Origin: Alphaproteobacteria bacterium
GTDB lineage: Bacteria; Pseudomonadota; Alphaproteobacteria; RF32; CAG-239
DNA length: 33,409 nt
Direction: 5' to 3'
Assembly: GCA_017479985.1 (NCBI GenBank)
Contig: JAFVBL010000017.1
Location: forward strand, 1 to 33,409
This document shows positions 7,848 to 15,698 of the stretch, one piece after another. Under the pieces are notes generated by a model. It saw nothing but the letters and a program-made list of their open reading frames with translations. It did not search any database and had not been told where the DNA came from. Position 1 is the stretch's first letter; each line of letters starts with the position of its first letter. The position numbers and the translations under genes are program-made.

Positions 7848-8633
7848 TTACAGTTCAATTTCCAATCCGTCGTATGCCGGCGCCATATTTTCCGGCGTTA
7901 TCTGCATAACTTCATCATAATCACATTCCGGTCCCAAGTGCGTAAAAAACACCTGTTTCGGCGCAATGCGGCGGATATATGTTATATCTGTTTCAATACC
8001 CGAATGATACTTTGTTGTCCGCAGATTCGTCAAGGGTATAATTAAAACATTCACATCAATTTTTTGTAAATATTCCAATGTTTGTGCCGGAATAATTTTA
8101 TAATCCGGAATCAAAACAATTTGTCCGTCATTCAAGGCATAACCCGTTGTCGGAACAGGGTGACCGGTAAACTCCAACGGCATAATTTTGATGTTGCCGA
8201 CACAGAACTCCCGTCCGAGTTCAAGCGTATTTGCAATAAGTTGCGGACGCAACGTGGTCTCGTTTGACGGAATATCCGCAAAGACATAGCCGAAACGACG
8301 TCTCAGCTCATTTAAATGAATAAGAGCGGCATAAATATTCAGCCCCTGCTGACGATGATACGTCAATGCACGTAAATCATCAATCCCCATAACGTGGTCG
8401 GCGTGCGCGTGAGTATATAAAACGCCGTCAATTTCTCCGATATTGTTATTTATCAACTGATTACGCAAATCAGCCGATGTATCAATTAAAAGTTTTGTAT
8501 CTTCAATTTCTATATATACGCCGGCACGGCTGCGGCGGTTTTTCGGATTATTCGGATTGCAATTTCCCCAACCGCTTGAAATTACGGGAACACCTGCCGC
8601 CGCCCCGCTTCCCAAGATAATCACCTTATTCAT
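7848..8633 (-). CDS. PhnP-like metallo-beta-lactamase-fold hydrolase
   Basis: This 261-residue protein contains the zinc-binding THAHADH motif (74-80), an N-terminal LGSGAAAGVP turn, a cysteine in WGNCNPNNPKNRR and later metal-ligand candidates in FTGHPVPTTGY, LIPDYK and FFTHLGPECDY. This layout is typical of PhnP-type phosphoribosyl cyclic phosphodiesterases and the MBL hydrolase found beside tatD in Alphaproteobacteria. I chose the ATG at 8633, 8 nt after AAGG; a TTG six codons earlier is less likely. The start overlaps the end of tatD by 8 nt, which implies translational coupling. A housekeeping nucleotide-repair or RNA-processing role is more likely than phosphonate use, since no phn genes are near. 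Confidence 0.9.
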   Translation of the reverse strand: MNKVIILGSGAAAGVPVISSGWGNCNPNNPKNRRSRAGVYIEIEDTKLLIDTSADLRNQLINNNIGEIDGVLYTHAHADHVMGIDDLRALTYHRQQGLNIYAALIHLNELRRRFGYVFADIPSNETTLRPQLIANTLELGREFCVGNIKIMPLEFTGHPVPTTGYALNDGQIVLIPDYKIIPAQTLEYLQKIDVNVLIIPLTNLRTTKYHSGIETDITYIRRIAPKQVFFTHLGPECDYDEVMQITPENMAPAYDGLEIEL

Positions 8634-9408
8634 TTTTTTTGACCTTATCAAATAAATTAAAGAAATTCTGTGTTGTTATATCTGCCGTCTCTTCTATGCT
8701 TAAACCCTTAATTTCCGATAATACCTGCGCCGTATTCACAACATACGCCGGTTCGTTGCGTTTGCCGCGATGCGGAGTCGGCGCCAAAAACGGTGAATCG
8801 GTTTCAATCAATAACCTATCTGTCGGTACGGTTGCAAAAATCTGCCGCAACTCTTCACTTTTTTTAAATGTTATTATTCCCGAAGCAGAAATATAAAAAC
8901 CGATTTCAAGTGCGGCTCGGCATAACTTTTCGGAAGACGAAAAGCAGTGCAACTCCCCCTTAAACGGTTGTTTTTTATAGTTATCCGTCAGCAGTTTAAT
9001 CATTTCTTCGTCTGCATCACGACTGTGCACAATCAGCGGAAGTCCGCTTGTCTGAGCCGCTTCGATATGTGTTTGAAAGACTTTCAGTTGCTGCACCTTG
9101 ATGTCGGCGTTATAATAAAAATCCAACCCGCATTCACCGATTCCGACCACATACGGCGATTGCGCCTGCTCATATAAAATATCTGCCGTAAAATCCGGAT
9201 ATTTGTCCGCCAATTCCGGATGCAAACCGGTGGTGGTATAAATATTTTTATGCGTTTTGCAAAATTCAATAATTTCCGGCGTTTTCGCCACATCATCGCT
9301 GACATCGAGAATGTATCCGACATTCATCTTGCGCGCGCGGACAACCGTATCTTCCCTATCCGTCTCAAAATCGTCCGAATTGATATGGCAGTGACTATCA
9401 ACAAACAT
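8626..9408 (-). CDS. TatD-family metal-dependent hydrolase/DNase
   Basis: A 260-residue TIM-barrel hydrolase of the TatD family. It shows the metal ligands DSHCHI (His6, His8), GIGECGLDFYY with the bridging glutamate, IVHSRDA with a His, LHCFS with a His, and the terminal aspartate in ETDSPFLAP. The length matches the family. TatD proteins act as 3'-5' exonucleases in DNA repair and turnover. Its ATG overlaps the holB stop by one base (position 9408), and its end overlaps the following hydrolase start, so it sits in a coupled operon. In many Alphaproteobacteria metG lies between holB and tatD; it is absent here. Confidence 0.93.
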   Translation of the reverse strand: MFVDSHCHINSDDFETDREDTVVRARKMNVGYILDVSDDVAKTPEIIEFCKTHKNIYTTTGLHPELADKYPDFTADILYEQAQSPYVVGIGECGLDFYYNADIKVQQLKVFQTHIEAAQTSGLPLIVHSRDADEEMIKLLTDNYKKQPFKGELHCFSSSEKLCRAALEIGFYISASGIITFKKSEELRQIFATVPTDRLLIETDSPFLAPTPHRGKRNEPAYVVNTAQVLSEIKGLSIEETADITTQNFFNLFDKVKKNE

Positions 9409-10460
9409 TATAACACCTTACAAATTTCAGTCAGCAGATTTATCAGCATAAAACGTTTATCCATATTGATATTCGCACAATCGGCAAATCCGCGTTCCGC
9501 TTTGTTCCAACAACCGTACAGAGCTTCGATGTCTTGGCAATTTTGAAGATTCTCTTTGATAAACTTTATAATCAGTTCCCGTATAATACCGAATTTATCC
9601 GCATCTGCAGCGATTTCCGCCGTAAAATCAAGTAAATCGTTCAGCGAATAATTACGGCGAGCGCATAAAATTGCGCACATATCTTCATACAATCCGACAG
9701 CATCAGTATCGGCATAAAGCATTGCCTTACCGATGCTGCCATTACTCATTTGTGTCAACCGCGCAATCATATTTTCGTTTAAATCACTGCGATAACGCCG
9801 AAGTAAACTTGCCACCGTTTCATCACTTAAAGTCCGTATCGGAAGTTTTGCGCAACGTGAACGAATGGTTGCCAACAACATTCCGGGATTATGACTGATA
9901 AGCAGAAGCAACGTTTTGGCCGGCGGCTCTTCCAGAATTTTCAGCAATGCATTTGCCGCCGCTTTATTCATATCGTCGGCACTGTCGATAATTACAATAC
10001 GCCATCCGTCATTAAACGATGTTTTTGTTAAAAACTCATTGACCTTCCGCACATCATCAACGCGAATAAATGCCGATTTTTTTAAGCTTGACAACTCTGT
10101 TTCATTAAGCGGTTCACCGTGTTTGATGGCGCTGATTATTTTTTTGCGATCGGTTTCGATATAATCACGCTCCAAAATCATTAAATCAGGATTTGAGTCG
10201 TTTGCAACTTGTTGAAAAATCGGCGAATTTTCAGAAATATTCAGCGAAGTGTACTGTTCTTTTTTTGAAGCATCGGCTGCCAGCAGAAAACGGGCAATTT
10301 TATACGCAAGCGTTGCTTTGCCAATTCCCTGCGGACCGCTTAAAATCCACGCGTGATGCATTATATCGGATTTATAGGCGTTCAAAAAAACTTTTTCGGC
10401 CTCTTCCTGTCCGATGAGGAAGCTGTTTTTCTGCGGTTTAATATTTTGTTCTTCCGCCAT
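9408..10460 (-). CDS. holB: DNA polymerase III delta' subunit
   Basis: This 350-residue protein is the delta' subunit of the clamp loader, which works with delta and tau/gamma to place the sliding clamp on DNA. FLIGQEEAE leads into a P-loop GPQGIGKAT (42-50). VIIDSADDMNKAAANALLKILEEP is the characteristic Walker B and sensor region (about 150-175), and TIRSRCAKL is the SRC motif. The four-cysteine zinc module of DnaX-type subunits is not seen. The ATG overlaps the tmk stop by one base (position 10460), and the gene likewise overlaps tatD, so expression is tightly coupled. The identification is strong from both motifs and gene order. Confidence 0.94.
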   Translation of the reverse strand: MAEEQNIKPQKNSFLIGQEEAEKVFLNAYKSDIMHHAWILSGPQGIGKATLAYKIARFLLAADASKKEQYTSLNISENSPIFQQVANDSNPDLMILERDYIETDRKKIISAIKHGEPLNETELSSLKKSAFIRVDDVRKVNEFLTKTSFNDGWRIVIIDSADDMNKAAANALLKILEEPPAKTLLLLISHNPGMLLATIRSRCAKLPIRTLSDETVASLLRRYRSDLNENMIARLTQMSNGSIGKAMLYADTDAVGLYEDMCAILCARRNYSLNDLLDFTAEIAADADKFGIIRELIIKFIKENLQNCQDIEALYGCWNKAERGFADCANINMDKRFMLINLLTEICKVL

Positions 10461-11104
10461 TATATTTCCAATCTCTGCTCAACAATTTCCACAATTTTTT
10501 GATGTATCGTTTCAATATCGGCATCGGCATTGAGAACAACGCAACGTTCCGGTTCACGTTCGGCAATTTCTAAAAATCCGCGTCGTAAATTGTGATGGAA
10601 TTCAAGCTGTCGGCTTTCAAAACGCAATTCTTTAACGGCCATTGTTGCTGCTTTGGCAAACGAACGCCGCATTCCCGTTTCCGGCTCAATATCCAGAATA
10701 ATCGTTAAATCAGGTTTAAAATCGCCTGCCACGATTTGATAAAGATTCTGCAAGGTTTCAAGAGGAACTCGTTTGTCATATCCGTAGTATTGATATGCTT
10801 CGGTCGAATCGGCATAGCGGTCGGAAATCACCCATTTCCCTTGTTCCAGTGCCGGCCATACGACTTTTGTTAAGTTACATCTTCTGTCGGCATAATAAAG
10901 CAGGCACTCGCTGATTGCATCAAATTTATCCTTATCACCCGTTACCAAAAGTTCGCGCAGGATTTTTCCTTCCGGTGTACTTCCGGGTTCTTTGGTTTGA
11001 ACAATTTCAATACCCTTATTTTGCAAATAATCGGCAAGTAATTTTAATTGCGTTGACTTTCCGCATCCTTCGCCGCCTTCCAATGTTATAAACTTTCCGC
11101 GCAT
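10460..11104 (-). CDS. tmk: Thymidylate kinase
   Basis: A 214-residue dTMP kinase that makes dTDP from dTMP and ATP for DNA synthesis. The N terminus FITLEGGEGCGKST contains the P-loop (11-18). The DRY-type motif ISDRYADST binds the thymidylate, and the lid region RRSFAKAAT and PDLTIILDIEPETG are present. The length is as expected. It lies 9 nt after the carboxypeptidase stop and overlaps holB by one base, the common tmk-holB arrangement. A glycine-rich acidic-basic P-loop with no Arg in it suggests the lid arginine type, but this was not modelled. Confidence 0.96.
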   Translation of the reverse strand: MRGKFITLEGGEGCGKSTQLKLLADYLQNKGIEIVQTKEPGSTPEGKILRELLVTGDKDKFDAISECLLYYADRRCNLTKVVWPALEQGKWVISDRYADSTEAYQYYGYDKRVPLETLQNLYQIVAGDFKPDLTIILDIEPETGMRRSFAKAATMAVKELRFESRQLEFHHNLRRGFLEIAEREPERCVVLNADADIETIHQKIVEIVEQRLEI

Positions 11105-11113
11105 TTACCGCCT

Positions 11114-12259
11114 CTATTCAGCCCCAAACAAAAAATATTTGAAGTTTGCCCAAAATCTGCCGGTCAATCCGACTTTTTCAACATTTTTAACGGCAACAAG
11201 CGGTACTTCCAACGGTTTTTGCTCGGCAATTTCTATTTTCAGCACACCGATTTGGTCACCTTTCTTTATCGGTGCCTTAATCGGCTCATCAAACTCCGCC
11301 GTTGTTTTGACATCGTCAATCTGACTTGTGTGGACAGTTTTAATTACTTTTTCGGCAACCGCCATATCAACCGTCGATTCTTTGCCGTACCATACTTTTG
11401 CTGTTGCCACGACCTGATTATTGTCAAACATTTTTATGTTTTGAAACTCTCTGAAACCCCAACTCATTAAACGTTCGCTTTCTTCCGAGCGTTCTTTGTT
11501 GCTGTTCATACCGCTCATAACTTCAATCAGGCGGCGTCCGTCTTTTACGGCCGATGCAGCCAAACAAAAGCCGGCTTCTTCGGTATGTCCGGTTTTTAAG
11601 CCGTCCGCACCGCTCATAGAATACAACAGCGGATTGCGGTTGCCTTGCTTAATGTTATTGTACTTAAACTCTTTTTCTTTAAAGTAATGATACAAATCCG
11701 GAAATTCGCTGATAATATGGCGTGATAAAATAGCCAAATCTTCCATAGACATTTTCTGGTCCGGATGCGGTAAACCGGTCGAGTTGGCAAAACTGCTGTG
11801 CTTTAAGCCCAATTCTTGTGCGGTTTTATTCATCAAAACCGCAAAATCTTCTTCCGAACCGGAGATATTCTCGGCCACCACGATGCACGCATCATTACCG
11901 GATTGAATAACAATGCCTTTAATGATATTTTCCACACTGACATTATCACCGATTGACAGAAACATTGTTGAACCGCCGGTTGCCGCACCGCCTTTGCGCC
12001 ACGCATTTTCACTGACGGAAAACGTATCATCAAGTTTTATACTGCCGTCTTTAATCTTTCGCATCAGGATATACACCGTCATAAGCTTGCTCATAGATGC
12101 CGGCGGAACGGCTTTCGTAATATCTTTTTCAAACAGATATTCACCTGTTTCAAAATCCATCAAAATCGCATTACGTGCCGTTGTTTCAAAAGCATCAGCC
12201 CGAAATGCCCCGAATATTCCGCATAATAAAACCGCTGCACCGAATTTGTTTAACTTCAT
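11114..12259 (-). CDS. D-alanyl-D-alanine carboxypeptidase (PBP5/6-type)
   Basis: A 381-residue exported serine carboxypeptidase that trims the terminal D-Ala of peptidoglycan stem peptides. The N terminus has a signal peptide with cleavage near FRADA|F (about 23). The three penicillin-binding motifs are present in order: Ser55-Met-Ser-Lys58, Ser120-Gly-Asn122 and Lys222-Thr-Gly224. The last third (from about 290) is the beta-rich C-terminal domain of PBP5-type enzymes and ends in an amphipathic GLTGRFWANFKYFLFG tail expected to bind the inner membrane. The gene starts 9 nt after the rlpA stop with a GGAGAGA site. It sits in a cell-wall block with rlpA and a lytic transglycosylase. Confidence 0.94.
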   Translation of the reverse strand: MKLNKFGAAVLLCGIFGAFRADAFETTARNAILMDFETGEYLFEKDITKAVPPASMSKLMTVYILMRKIKDGSIKLDDTFSVSENAWRKGGAATGGSTMFLSIGDNVSVENIIKGIVIQSGNDACIVVAENISGSEEDFAVLMNKTAQELGLKHSSFANSTGLPHPDQKMSMEDLAILSRHIISEFPDLYHYFKEKEFKYNNIKQGNRNPLLYSMSGADGLKTGHTEEAGFCLAASAVKDGRRLIEVMSGMNSNKERSEESERLMSWGFREFQNIKMFDNNQVVATAKVWYGKESTVDMAVAEKVIKTVHTSQIDDVKTTAEFDEPIKAPIKKGDQIGVLKIEIAEQKPLEVPLVAVKNVEKVGLTGRFWANFKYFLFGAE

Positions 12260-12268
12260 AATTCTCTC

Positions 12269-13408
12269 CTATTTTTGCTCAATTCTTGTATCTTTAAATC
12301 CGTAATATTTCAATTTTGCCTGAGTAACCTTAGCTTCTTCTATTCGGCTGTACGGTCCGACCGAAACACGATAAAGCTTTTTCCCGTCGATTTGTGTCGG
12401 CACAATATGCGCCGAACCGTATTCCTTAACACGTACAAGCTGCTGATGTGCCAAGGCATAATTACTGAACGCACCGGTATGAATATAGTAATAACCGCGC
12501 ATATATTCATAATCACTACCGGTTTTAACGGCTTGCGTATTTGCTTTATTCGGATTTTTCGCAGCTTGGGCATAAATACCCTGATTGTCGGATACCTTTA
12601 CCTCACTGCCGCTCATTATGCCGAGCGAACCCGAACGTATTCCACCGTCTTTAGATGCCGCACTGCCGTAAACCGCAGGCTCTGCCGTTTGGCCGGTCGG
12701 TGTATAAGTTCCGGAAGTTATTTTTTTGTCACCGACGCTGGCATAAATTGCCGCTTTATCGGCTTTTTGAACTTCAGCCGCAACTTTCTGCCGCTCGGCA
12801 GAAGATTCATACAGCGACGGTGCCGGCGAAAATGTTTCTTCCGCATCAGGTGAGACATTGCCGGTCAACATTGCTTCTTTGAGCTGCTTACTTTCTTTTG
12901 CCATAATTTCTACTCTGACACGGGTTGTCCCCTGCCCCATATAGCCGAGCAAAGTTGCGCCGCGTTTGGATAAATCGATAATTCTTTCTTTTACATAAGG
13001 TCCGCGGTCATTCACACGGACAACAATCGAGCGCCCGTTTTGCAGATTCGTTACCTTTACAATGCTTGGTAGAGGCAAAGTGCGATGCGCTGCTGTCAGG
13101 GTATTCATATTATAACGTTCGCCGTTAGCCGTCTTTTTGCCGTTAAAATCTTCACCGTACCAAGAGGCTATACCTTCTTCTTTATAATTATAATCTTCTT
13201 TCGGATAATACCAACGTCCCATTACTTTATACGGCTTGCCGACTTTGTATATTCCGCCGTAATCTTTGATAATCTTTGCCTGAGCTTCCGGTGACATACC
13301 CGAAAGTTCCGGCGTGCCTGTGGTACAACCGTTGAGCAACAGCGCCCCGAACAACATACTTATTGTACATAGATATTTGAAAGTCGATATATATTCTTTA
13401 GTATTCAT
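12269..13408 (-). CDS. rlpA: Septal-ring lytic transglycosylase-like lipoprotein RlpA with SPOR domain
   Basis: A 379-residue lipoprotein. Lipobox LLNGC gives a lipidated Cys at about 28. The double-psi beta-barrel of RlpA spans about 75-170, with ASWYGEDFNGKKTANGE, RTLPLPS and VRVNDRGPY, the last carrying the catalytic Asp of the family. A long low-complexity linker follows, and the final 75 residues form a SPOR domain (YYIHTGAFSNYALAHQQL to the end), which binds denuded septal glycan. It probably acts at the division septum. The start could be the ATG at 13408 or the GTG just upstream; neither has an ideal ribosome-binding site. The gene is 45 nt after the transglycosylase and 9 nt before the carboxypeptidase. 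Confidence 0.93.
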   Translation of the reverse strand: MNTKEYISTFKYLCTISMLFGALLLNGCTTGTPELSGMSPEAQAKIIKDYGGIYKVGKPYKVMGRWYYPKEDYNYKEEGIASWYGEDFNGKKTANGERYNMNTLTAAHRTLPLPSIVKVTNLQNGRSIVVRVNDRGPYVKERIIDLSKRGATLLGYMGQGTTRVRVEIMAKESKQLKEAMLTGNVSPDAEETFSPAPSLYESSAERQKVAAEVQKADKAAIYASVGDKKITSGTYTPTGQTAEPAVYGSAASKDGGIRSGSLGIMSGSEVKVSDNQGIYAQAAKNPNKANTQAVKTGSDYEYMRGYYYIHTGAFSNYALAHQQLVRVKEYGSAHIVPTQIDGKKLYRVSVGPYSRIEEAKVTQAKLKYYGFKDTRIEQK

Positions 13409-13453
13409 CACGAAAAAAGTTACCCTGTTTTTATATTATTCTATCTCTCTGTT

Positions 13454-14755
13454 TCAGTGTTTTGCCGGTTTTTTCTGCGGTGCCGGAACCTTAAATCCGG
13501 TTTTAGCATCATACACGGCAATTTTATTCAATAATCTGTAATCCGGATATCCGTCTTCCGGCAAACGCGCCTTATGTTGCAAAAACTTCACGCTTTCCCG
13601 TGTAATCGGTCCGAGCTTACCGTCTTCTTTTATTTTTTTTGCCGACAATCTGTTATAAAACTGCTGAATTTTCTTAATTTCGTCACTGTTAAGCGTATAT
13701 TGCTGCGTTGCTTCAAGCGGCGTCCATTTTTTGTCGGCATCGGCAATATAATCGGCAAGCGTTACCACAGCAATGGCATAATTATCCGACCTGTTCCATA
13801 TCATTACGCGTTTAAAGTTGCCAAACACCAAATATGCCGGCCCCTTACGGCCGTCCGGTAAAATAACCGACCCTTTCAAATTTTCATCAAAAGGCAGATT
13901 TTTACCGCCGTATGTCAAGACACCGAGTTTTTTCCACTCACTGACTTTCTTTGTTATTTTGCGTCCGACGTCTTTAAAATCAAAATCCCACGGCAAAGTC
14001 ACTCTTGTTCCCCACGGTTCGTCATATTTCCAACCGAGTTTGGTCAGATAATTTTCAGCCGAAGCCAACGCATCGGGAAAAGAGTTCCATATATCCGGTA
14101 TTTTGTCACCGTCATAATCAACCGCATAACTGTTGTAGGTTGACGGCATAAACTGAAAATGTCCCATTGCACCGGCCCACGAACCAAGCATTTTATCTTC
14201 ACTCAGATTTGTTTTATCCATAATTTTCAATACATTATAAAGTTCGGATTTAAAAAATTTCGAGCGACGATTCTTATAGCTTAAATTGGTTAAACTGTCT
14301 ATCAAATGATGTTTTCCCTTATTCTGTCCGAAGTTTGTTTCCACTCCCCAAAACGAAACGATATAATTGAGCGGAACGTTATACTCTTTTTCGATTTTCG
14401 CATATTTTTTCTTAACATCTTTATAATGCCTGCGTCCTTCTTCCACGCGTTGTTTATTGACCAAACGATTAACATACGCGCAGGTTGTCAAAACAAATTC
14501 CGTTTGTTTTTTATCCAAATTAACAACTTCCGGTGCTTTATGATAATAGTTCTTACCCTTGTACGCTTTATCGATTGTTTTTTGTGAAATGCCCTTGGCA
14601 AGCATTTCTCGTTGCAGATTTTTGATAAATGTTGTCCATTCGGTCGGCGGCGTCACTTTTTCGGACTTGGCAGAAGTGGCGGCACACGCCGGTAGACTGA
14701 CCGAAATTACGATAACGGTCAACATATAAAAAATCAAAAAAAGTGTCTTTTTCAT
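13454..14755 (-). CDS. MltB-type lytic murein transglycosylase lipoprotein
   Basis: A 433-residue enzyme that cleaves glycan strands of peptidoglycan to 1,6-anhydro products. I chose the ATG at 14755, which has GAGG 5 nt upstream and gives a proper lipoprotein signal (lipobox SLPAC, Cys24); the reading frame extends 40 codons further but without signal features. FWGVETNFGQNKG carries the catalytic Glu139. Further MltB-family motifs are GSWAGAMGHFQFMPSTY and YDGDKIPDIW. The C terminus (about 365-420) is a peptidoglycan-binding domain with GKLGPITRESVKFLQ. It is the first gene of the eight-gene minus-strand run. Upstream is an AT-rich region shared with the divergent gene at 14947. Confidence 0.94.
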   Translation of the reverse strand: MKKTLFLIFYMLTVIVISVSLPACAATSAKSEKVTPPTEWTTFIKNLQREMLAKGISQKTIDKAYKGKNYYHKAPEVVNLDKKQTEFVLTTCAYVNRLVNKQRVEEGRRHYKDVKKKYAKIEKEYNVPLNYIVSFWGVETNFGQNKGKHHLIDSLTNLSYKNRRSKFFKSELYNVLKIMDKTNLSEDKMLGSWAGAMGHFQFMPSTYNSYAVDYDGDKIPDIWNSFPDALASAENYLTKLGWKYDEPWGTRVTLPWDFDFKDVGRKITKKVSEWKKLGVLTYGGKNLPFDENLKGSVILPDGRKGPAYLVFGNFKRVMIWNRSDNYAIAVVTLADYIADADKKWTPLEATQQYTLNSDEIKKIQQFYNRLSAKKIKEDGKLGPITRESVKFLQHKARLPEDGYPDYRLLNKIAVYDAKTGFKVPAPQKKPAKH

Positions 14756-14861
14756 AAATTCCTCACAGTTTTGTTGCTTTATTTTAGAAGTATTTATTTT
14801 AAATACCATAAAAACAAAACATTTATCCCCATATCTGTTTGTATATTTTTTCATTTTTGTG

Positions 14862-14890
14862 TTGATTTTTGGCAAAATATAAAATATAGT
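14862..14890 (+). promoter_or_regulatory. Sigma-70 promoter for the orphan gene at 14947
   Basis: TTGATT (14862-14867) and TATAGT (14885-14890) are 17 bp apart. The expected transcript start is near 14897, leaving a 50-nt leader without a Shine-Dalgarno site. Confidence 0.6.
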
Positions 14891-14912
14891 GTTTTAAAAA
14901 TGTATATTATAG

Positions 14913-14936
14913 CAATTATTTATTACAAATCTCAAA
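14913..14936 (+). promoter_or_regulatory. Shared leader element before the SD-less gene at 14947
   Basis: The 12-mer CAATTATTTATT (14913-14924) and the 8-mer ATCTCAAA (14929-14936) recur before the gene at 23205. The 8-mer ends 10 nt before this ATG, where a Shine-Dalgarno would normally be. See also 17527-17534. Confidence 0.4.
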
Positions 14937-14946
14937 CAATCTGCGT

Positions 14947-15636
14947 ATGGGAAGAATACTATTATTTTTGGTGATTGCGGTCATTATTTTAGTACCGATG
15001 TGGTATTTCAATGATGCCTTAAAGAAGAGGAAGAATGCCTCTCAACCTCAACAGACTGATGACAACGAGGCCGAACTTGATGAATCCGACATTGATTCTG
15101 TTCTGCCGCCAGACGGTAAGTGTTCGCCGACAATGGCCAACTGCTGTGTTACGGAAGACTATCGCCACGCAAATTCGCGTGCGGCGTGCGCCAAGGCATT
15201 GGCGGCTGACGCACAACTTCGGTACTTGTGGTCCAAGCTGGAGAAAGTGAATCCCGAAAATGTTCATAATCGACAGCCGGACGCAATGGACAAGTGGTTC
15301 ATCGACAATGTCGAAGAGTTTGTCAAATACGGTGAAGTGATGGCCTTTATCGAGTACCATCCGGCACTGGAAGACTTGTTTTTGGACAGTTTGAACGAAC
15401 CGTGGAATAACGTTGAGTTGCAAAAGAGAATCATCAGTGTTTGCCGCGGCTCGTATCAGGTAAACTATGTCAATCTGTTGTGCAAGTACCTGTGTCGTTG
15501 GGACTTGGTCTCGCCGGTGAAAGCTGTGGTGTTTTATGACCCGCGATTTGCACGCGCCAAGATAATCTACGACACGTATTATCCGTCGCGACACAAGCGT
15601 CGTCGCCACAGAAACAAAAAAACGAAGACCGCTTAA
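14947..15636 (+). CDS. Unrecognised single-pass membrane protein with helical repeats
   Basis: A 229-residue protein that I do not recognise. Residues 3-20 (RILLFLVIAVIILVPMWY) are a membrane anchor or uncleaved signal. A charged linker follows, then a stretch with CSPTMANCC and AACAKALAADAQL. The C-terminal half looks like short helical units with a repeated aromatic-Pro step: FIEYHPALEDLF (about 135-150) and VVFYDPRFARAKIIYDTY (about 197-215), similar in spacing to the clearer repeats of the gene at 23205. It ends in a very basic tail (SRHKRRRHRNKKTKT). There is no Shine-Dalgarno site, but it has its own promoter and a strong terminator, so it is monocistronic. It reads with fewer AT-rich codons than its neighbours. 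The repeat relation is inference. Confidence 0.8.
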   Translation: MGRILLFLVIAVIILVPMWYFNDALKKRKNASQPQQTDDNEAELDESDIDSVLPPDGKCSPTMANCCVTEDYRHANSRAACAKALAADAQLRYLWSKLEKVNPENVHNRQPDAMDKWFIDNVEEFVKYGEVMAFIEYHPALEDLFLDSLNEPWNNVELQKRIISVCRGSYQVNYVNLLCKYLCRWDLVSPVKAVVFYDPRFARAKIIYDTYYPSRHKRRRHRNKKTKTA

Positions 15637-15643
15637 ATTTCAG

Positions 15644-15690
15644 AAAAAATCCCGACAAGCCGCTGTGCTTGACGGGATTTTTTCTGTTTT
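15644..15690. terminator. Bidirectional intrinsic terminator
   Basis: A 17-bp stem (15644-15660 with 15667-15683) has one A-A mismatch, a 6-nt loop, A-rich on the left and T-rich on the right. It can end both the plus-strand gene at 14947 and the converging minus-strand gene that stops at 15699. Confidence 0.9.
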
Positions 15691-15698
15691 ATAAACAT

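Noticed and set aside
12275-12853. A 192-codon open frame on the plus strand
   Set aside because: It is antisense to the SPOR and linker part of rlpA and shows no protein-like features.
14756-14875. A longer start for the lytic transglycosylase, adding 40 residues
   Set aside because: The extension has no signal peptide or ribosome-binding site, while the ATG at 14755 has GAGG and a proper lipobox.
15019-15609. A 196-codon open frame on the minus strand
   Set aside because: It lies wholly antisense to the gene at 14947, which has a promoter, terminator and membrane segment; the antisense product has no motif and no ribosome-binding site.
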